From the NCBI GenBank assembly GCA_963848375.1, contig CAWKDK010000018.1:806001-870000 (forward strand): DNA of 64,000 nt, given 5' to 3'. This document shows, piece after piece, positions 60,688 through 64,000 of this stretch (position 1 is its first letter; each line of letters opens with the position of its first letter). The stretch is from JAJPJE01 sp963848375 (GTDB lineage Bacteria > Acidobacteriota > Terriglobia > Terriglobales > Acidobacteriaceae). The notes under the pieces were generated by a model that saw only the letters and a list, made by a program, of their open reading frames with translations, had not been told where the DNA came from and did no database searches. The position numbers and the translations under genes were made by a program.

Positions 60688-61529
60688 TCTCTAGGCCTAG
60701 CGCCTGCTCAACAGCGGCGGCTACTCCGCCTTCATCATTGGAGAGGGTAACGGTCCAGCCAAGTTGTTTCAACTCCTCTGATGCATTGGCCATTACCACT
60801 GGCATACCGGCATATTCCAGCATTTCGCGGTCGTTGTAATTGTCACCGATCGCCATGATCTGGTCACGCGGAATCCGGCGGTGGGCGGCCCATCGCTCGA
60901 CCGCATGTCCTTTAGAACAGGCATAGTTAAGTACGTCGAACATGCAGAGGTCACGAAGGGGGTATTCCGTCTTTAAAACGGTAATCTTGCCCTCTAAACC
61001 GGCGGATTTCAGGTGATTTTCGGCTTCCCGCATACGAGGGAATGGTTCCGCAGTACATCGCCTGGACGGGATCGGTAGTGAGGCAATCTTCGAGCGGAAT
61101 GCGGTATTCGAGGAAAGGGGCGTTCTTTTCCAGCCAGCGGCTGATGCTGTGGTGAAGCTCGTCCGCGCGCTCAAGAACGAGAGCGCCTTTGGCCTCTATG
61201 TCAAAGGTGACGACGGCATTTCCGCGGAAATCGTCCATGTGGCGGATGAGTGTGCGCGCGGTTGCGGCTGGCAGCAGGTCTCGGTGAAAAAGCTCGCCCT
61301 TCAGAGAACGTGTAATCGCGCCGTTCGAGCTGATGAGCGTTACATCGAAGCCCAGCATTTCCGCGATAGGCAGCGCGAACGAGTGGCGACGGCCAGTGAC
61401 AAGCGCGATTTCAACTCCCAGTTCGTGTGCACGGCGCAGGGCGGAGGTATTGGCCGGAGGTATCTTGAATTGCGAGTCGAGCAGGGTGCCATCGATATCG
61501 ATGGCGATAAGACGGATGGGAGAAGTCAC
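60674..61529 (-). CDS. HAD-superfamily Cof-type sugar phosphatase (frameshifted as sequenced)
   Basis: GTG 61529 opens with LIAIDIDGTLLDSQFKI (catalytic Asp pair). Then come ALVTGRRHSFALPIAEML, LISSNGAITRS and the cap domain to QAMYCGTIP. One base must be dropped at GGG 61038-61040 (plus-strand view) to continue as RMREAENHLKSAGLEG. The C-terminal motif IMAIGDNYNDREMLEYAGMPVVMANA completes the HAD core. About 284 residues. Cof-type enzymes dephosphorylate sugar phosphates, FMN or pyridoxal phosphate. Probably intact in the cell. Confidence 0.88.
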
Positions 61530-61612
61530 TGAAGCGATTTTATCAGGCTGAAGCGTTTGCCAACGTAGCCCAACGAGTTGCCATCGCTCCCTACACTCAA
61601 CTTGCTCACGCT

Positions 61613-61648
61613 CCCACATCTGCCAACAGAGGGCAGATGTGGGGCACC
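61613..61648. repeat. 36-nt hairpin repeat (family member 4)
   Basis: CCCAC, arm ATCTGCC, AACAGA, arm GGCAGAT (with one intervening G), GTGGGGCACC. It lies between the beta-barrel gene and the HAD phosphatase, both on the minus strand. Confidence 0.88.
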
Positions 61649-61663
61649 AATTTTCGTACAAGG

Positions 61664-62236
61664 CTAGAAGCGAAAGACGATGCCGCCGGTCGTCAGCAAT
61701 TGGTTTTGGCGGGCGTCTGCTCCAGGGAGCAGATTGGGGCTACCGGAGTAATAGTCGCGGACTTCGCCACGAAGGCTCAGATAAGGAAAGATCTTCATTT
61801 CCAGGCCGCCGGCAAAGTCGAAGGTGCCGGCGTTTGTCGATGACGAGGTGGCGAGCGCGTTGCCGCTTTTGCTGAAGTGCGCGAGTCCGCCGCCGATTGC
61901 CAAGTAGGGAGAAAGCGGCGAGCCGGGAGCGAGTTTCAGTCGAACTCCCGGAGTGACGAACACTGCGGAATAGGTCCCGAGGGAGAGGAGATGTCCGGTG
62001 GTGAAAACGTCGGAGTTGAATGTGCCGGTCACTGGGATTTCGACGAAGAGAGAGGCCAAAGGCGCGTGGAAAATTCGGTGTCCAAAATTGCCTTGTATGG
62101 CAAACGAGTTGCCGACGGGGATCTGGCTGTTAATCGGGAAGTAGCCGCCGACAGTGACTGCTAAATCATTGCTCTGAGCGAAGACAGGGGCAACAAAAAG
62201 AAGGAGGGCGATCACAATAAGATAGTTTTTCAGCAT
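61664..62236 (-). CDS. Outer-membrane beta-barrel protein
   Basis: About 190 residues with signal peptide (LIVIALLLFVAPVFAQ). Alternating amphipathic strands (VTVGGYFPINSQIPVG, SAVFVTPGVRLKLAPGS, YLAIGGGLAHFSK, LSLRGEVRDYYSG) and a C-terminal Phe (GGIVFRF) recognised by BamA. It resembles small OmpW/OmpX-like barrels. Function unknown. ATG 62242 is two codons upstream and equally possible. Confidence 0.85.
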   Translation of the reverse strand: MLKNYLIVIALLLFVAPVFAQSNDLAVTVGGYFPINSQIPVGNSFAIQGNFGHRIFHAPLASLFVEIPVTGTFNSDVFTTGHLLSLGTYSAVFVTPGVRLKLAPGSPLSPYLAIGGGLAHFSKSGNALATSSSTNAGTFDFAGGLEMKIFPYLSLRGEVRDYYSGSPNLLPGADARQNQLLTTGGIVFRF

Positions 62237-62371
62237 GCGCATTTAGACGCTTTCAGCAGCTCTGGTGTTGCGTTACATCCTTGATGACTATTTCGTGGTG
62301 GCGGCAGATAACCAGAGCCGTTTATGCTGGTCAGGCTAATCTCATTTAAGCCGATGTAACCATACGAGCCG

Positions 62372-63655
62372 ATGACTGCGATCCTGGACTGGTTAAAACG
62401 CTGGCGCACGCAGATTTTCCTGTTCCTTGCAGTCGTTGGGCCGGGATTTATCACCGCAAATGTCGACAACGACACGGGCGGGATCTTCACTTATTCACAA
62501 GCCGGAGCACAGTTCGGGTATGGACTGCTGTGGACTCTGGTTCCCACCACGCTGGCGTTGATCGTTGTGCAGGAAATGTGCTCCCGCATGGGAGCGGTCA
62601 CCGGCAAAGGGCTGAGCGATCTGATCCGCGAGGAATACGGCCTGCGGACGACATTCTTCCTGATGATCGCGCTGGTGATTACGAATTTCGGGAATGTAGT
62701 TTCCGAGTTTGCCGGTATCGCCAGCAGTGGAGAACTGTTCGGCATATCGAAGTTCTATTCCGTGCCGATCTGTGGGGCGCTGGTATGGCTGATGGTCGTA
62801 AAAGGTAGCTATAAAAGCGTCGAAAAGGTATTCCTGTTCGCTTCGTTCTTTTACATCGCATACATCCTCGCTGGCGTGCTGGCGAAGCCGAACTGGAGCC
62901 TCGCGCTGATCTCAACCGTTCGGGTTCCCAGGCTACATGAGTTTCAGGATCGCGATTACCTGTTGATGATCATCACTATCGTGGGTACGACGATCGCGCC
63001 CTGGATGCAGTTCTATCTGCAGGCGTCGGTGGTGGAAAAGGGAGTCACCCGGCGTGACTATGCGGCGTCGCGGCTGGACGTGATCGTCGGATGCGTTTTT
63101 ACCGACATAGTGGCTTGGTTCATTATCGTAGCGTGTGCGGCAACGCTGTTTGTGGCAGGACATCAGGTAAAAAGCGCGGCGGACGCGGCATTTGCGTTGC
63201 GGCCGCTGGCTGGGAATTACGCTTACATACTGTTTGCGGCGGGACTGTTTAACGCCTCGATATTCTCGGCATCGATTCTGCCGATCTCGACAGCATATAC
63301 AGTTTGCGAAGGACTGGGATTCGAGTCGGGTGTAGGGAAGAAGTTCTCGGAAGCGCCCTTCTTCTATTGGCTCTATACGTTTCTTATCGTCGCTGGCGGC
63401 GGCGTAATCCTGCTGCCGAAAATCAATTACGTGAAGATAATTCTGCTTTCGCAGGCGCTGAACGGCATGGTGCTGCCATTGGTGCTGATCTTCATGGTGT
63501 TGCTGGTGAACAAGAAAGAATTGATGGGCGAATATACCAACTCACGTGTGGCGAACCTGGTGACATGGGCGACCACGGTGATTCTGATCGGGATGACGGC
63601 GGTCTTGTTCTGGTCGCAACGGGGAGACGTGCTGAAGGCGCTCGGAATGCAGTAA
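62372..63655 (+). CDS. Nramp-related divalent metal transporter with altered binding motifs
   Basis: 427 residues, eleven hydrophobic helices. GPGFITANVDNDTGGIFTYS is the TM1 region. Aligned on QAGAQFGY, the canonical DPGN becomes DTGG. The TM6 region reads VGTTIAPWMQFYLQ where Mn/Fe transporters have GATVMPHNLYLH, so Met becomes Ala and the preceding Ala becomes Thr. The latter two changes are reported for Nramp-related magnesium transporters (NRMT); the Asn to Gly change is further from either class. Probably imports Mg or Mn, or another cation. Stands alone, divergent from the barrel gene. Confidence 0.82.
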   Translation: MTAILDWLKRWRTQIFLFLAVVGPGFITANVDNDTGGIFTYSQAGAQFGYGLLWTLVPTTLALIVVQEMCSRMGAVTGKGLSDLIREEYGLRTTFFLMIALVITNFGNVVSEFAGIASSGELFGISKFYSVPICGALVWLMVVKGSYKSVEKVFLFASFFYIAYILAGVLAKPNWSLALISTVRVPRLHEFQDRDYLLMIITIVGTTIAPWMQFYLQASVVEKGVTRRDYAASRLDVIVGCVFTDIVAWFIIVACAATLFVAGHQVKSAADAAFALRPLAGNYAYILFAAGLFNASIFSASILPISTAYTVCEGLGFESGVGKKFSEAPFFYWLYTFLIVAGGGVILLPKINYVKIILLSQALNGMVLPLVLIFMVLLVNKKELMGEYTNSRVANLVTWATTVILIGMTAVLFWSQRGDVLKALGMQ

Positions 63656-63764
63656 GCGGTATCGGAGACATTCCCACAGATCTTTAGCGATTTCGCACCG
63701 TCTTAGCGTTTTTTAATCTTCTCCTAATCTTCTTCCAAGACTTCAAGAATACAAACGAGGGGCT

Positions 63765-64000
63765 ATGACGACTGCCCCCCTCTTCCAGTCGAACGCCGGC
63801 GTATTGATTGCGAGTTCCGATCCGGGATTTCGCGACCGCGTGGCGGCGAATTTTCTTAATCAGTGTGCAGTGGAGCTGGCTTCGAGCGGAGCCGACGCGC
63901 TCGCGAAGCTCGAGCACAGCGAATGCGATCTGCTGATATTGGATCGTAACCTTCCCGACTTGAACGCAGACGAACTGCGTGAACTGGCGGCGCGAGACTA
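63765..64000 (+). CDS. Response-regulator receiver domain protein (3' end outside window)
   Basis: ATG 63765 (GAGGGG upstream) opens a frame that runs off the window. GVLIASSDPGFRDRVAANFL gives the acidic pocket position (here SDP). CDLLILDRNLPDLNADEL carries the phosphoacceptor Asp (LDRNLPDLN, about residue 64). A Ser replaces the first of the usual two acidic residues. The output domain is not visible. 109 bases after the transporter, with no terminator seen between. Confidence 0.7.
   Translation, partial: MTTAPLFQSNAGVLIASSDPGFRDRVAANFLNQCAVELASSGADALAKLEHSECDLLILDRNLPDLNADELRELAARD

Overview
The window looks like a chromosomal segment of a Gram-negative, heterotrophic, respiring bacterium. 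My best guess is Acidobacteriota, near Candidatus Koribacter (Terriglobia). The basis is an outer-membrane inventory (Pal/OmpA lipoprotein, Mla-type ATPase, AsmA, beta-barrel, TonB remnant), a bacillithiol-type reductase, heme A synthesis genes and many short dispersed hairpin repeats between genes. This placement is inference; no rRNA or tRNA was found.

Layout. 1-381: 3' part of an AhpD-like protein with an in-frame UGA at a CxxU motif and a SECIS-like hairpin. 1019-6896: envelope lipoproteins, lactate dehydrogenase, degenerate glycosyltransferase, prepilin peptidase. 7108-8935: HD-GYP sensor. 9160-12037: ftsY, ribD, ribE. 12080-22722: mainly minus-strand housekeeping genes (Mla ATPase, mobA remnant, gpsA, plsY, thpR, cinA, pgpA, yacG, rimO). 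22775-29208: acetyltransferase, site-2 protease, glucanase-like protein, transglutaminase. 29290-29395: SRP RNA. 29526-36042: aldo/keto reductase, fabH, fumC, ypdA, cyaY, a GH99-like lipoprotein, dodecin. 36133-39198: esterase, ABM protein, ssb, TauE.

39405-45081 holds an oxygen-sensitive-type system: an HgdB-like iron-sulfur protein followed by a giant protein with two fused ATPase activator modules plus a DUF2229 reductase module. 45627-51553 holds a glycosidase-like lipoprotein, AsmA, a decayed tonB and an M20 peptidase. 51763-58670 is a respiratory block (DUF420, ABC-2 exporter, ctaB, ctaA, blue-copper-like protein) followed upstream by isocitrate dehydrogenase and nrdR. 58735-64000: LPG-synthase-like membrane protein, lytic transglycosylase, HAD phosphatase, beta-barrel, Nramp-like transporter and the start of a response regulator.

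At least ten reading frames are broken. Eight of the single-base shifts fall at a GGG or CCC run and are repaired by shortening it to two bases. This points to homopolymer overcalls rather than biology, so those genes are probably intact. The tonB and mobA lesions look different and may be real. Strongest leads: the candidate selenoprotein, the tandem-activator reductase system, a 36-38-nt hairpin family whose arms covary, a CTG start for ctaA, and a hairpin masking the fabH ribosome-binding site.
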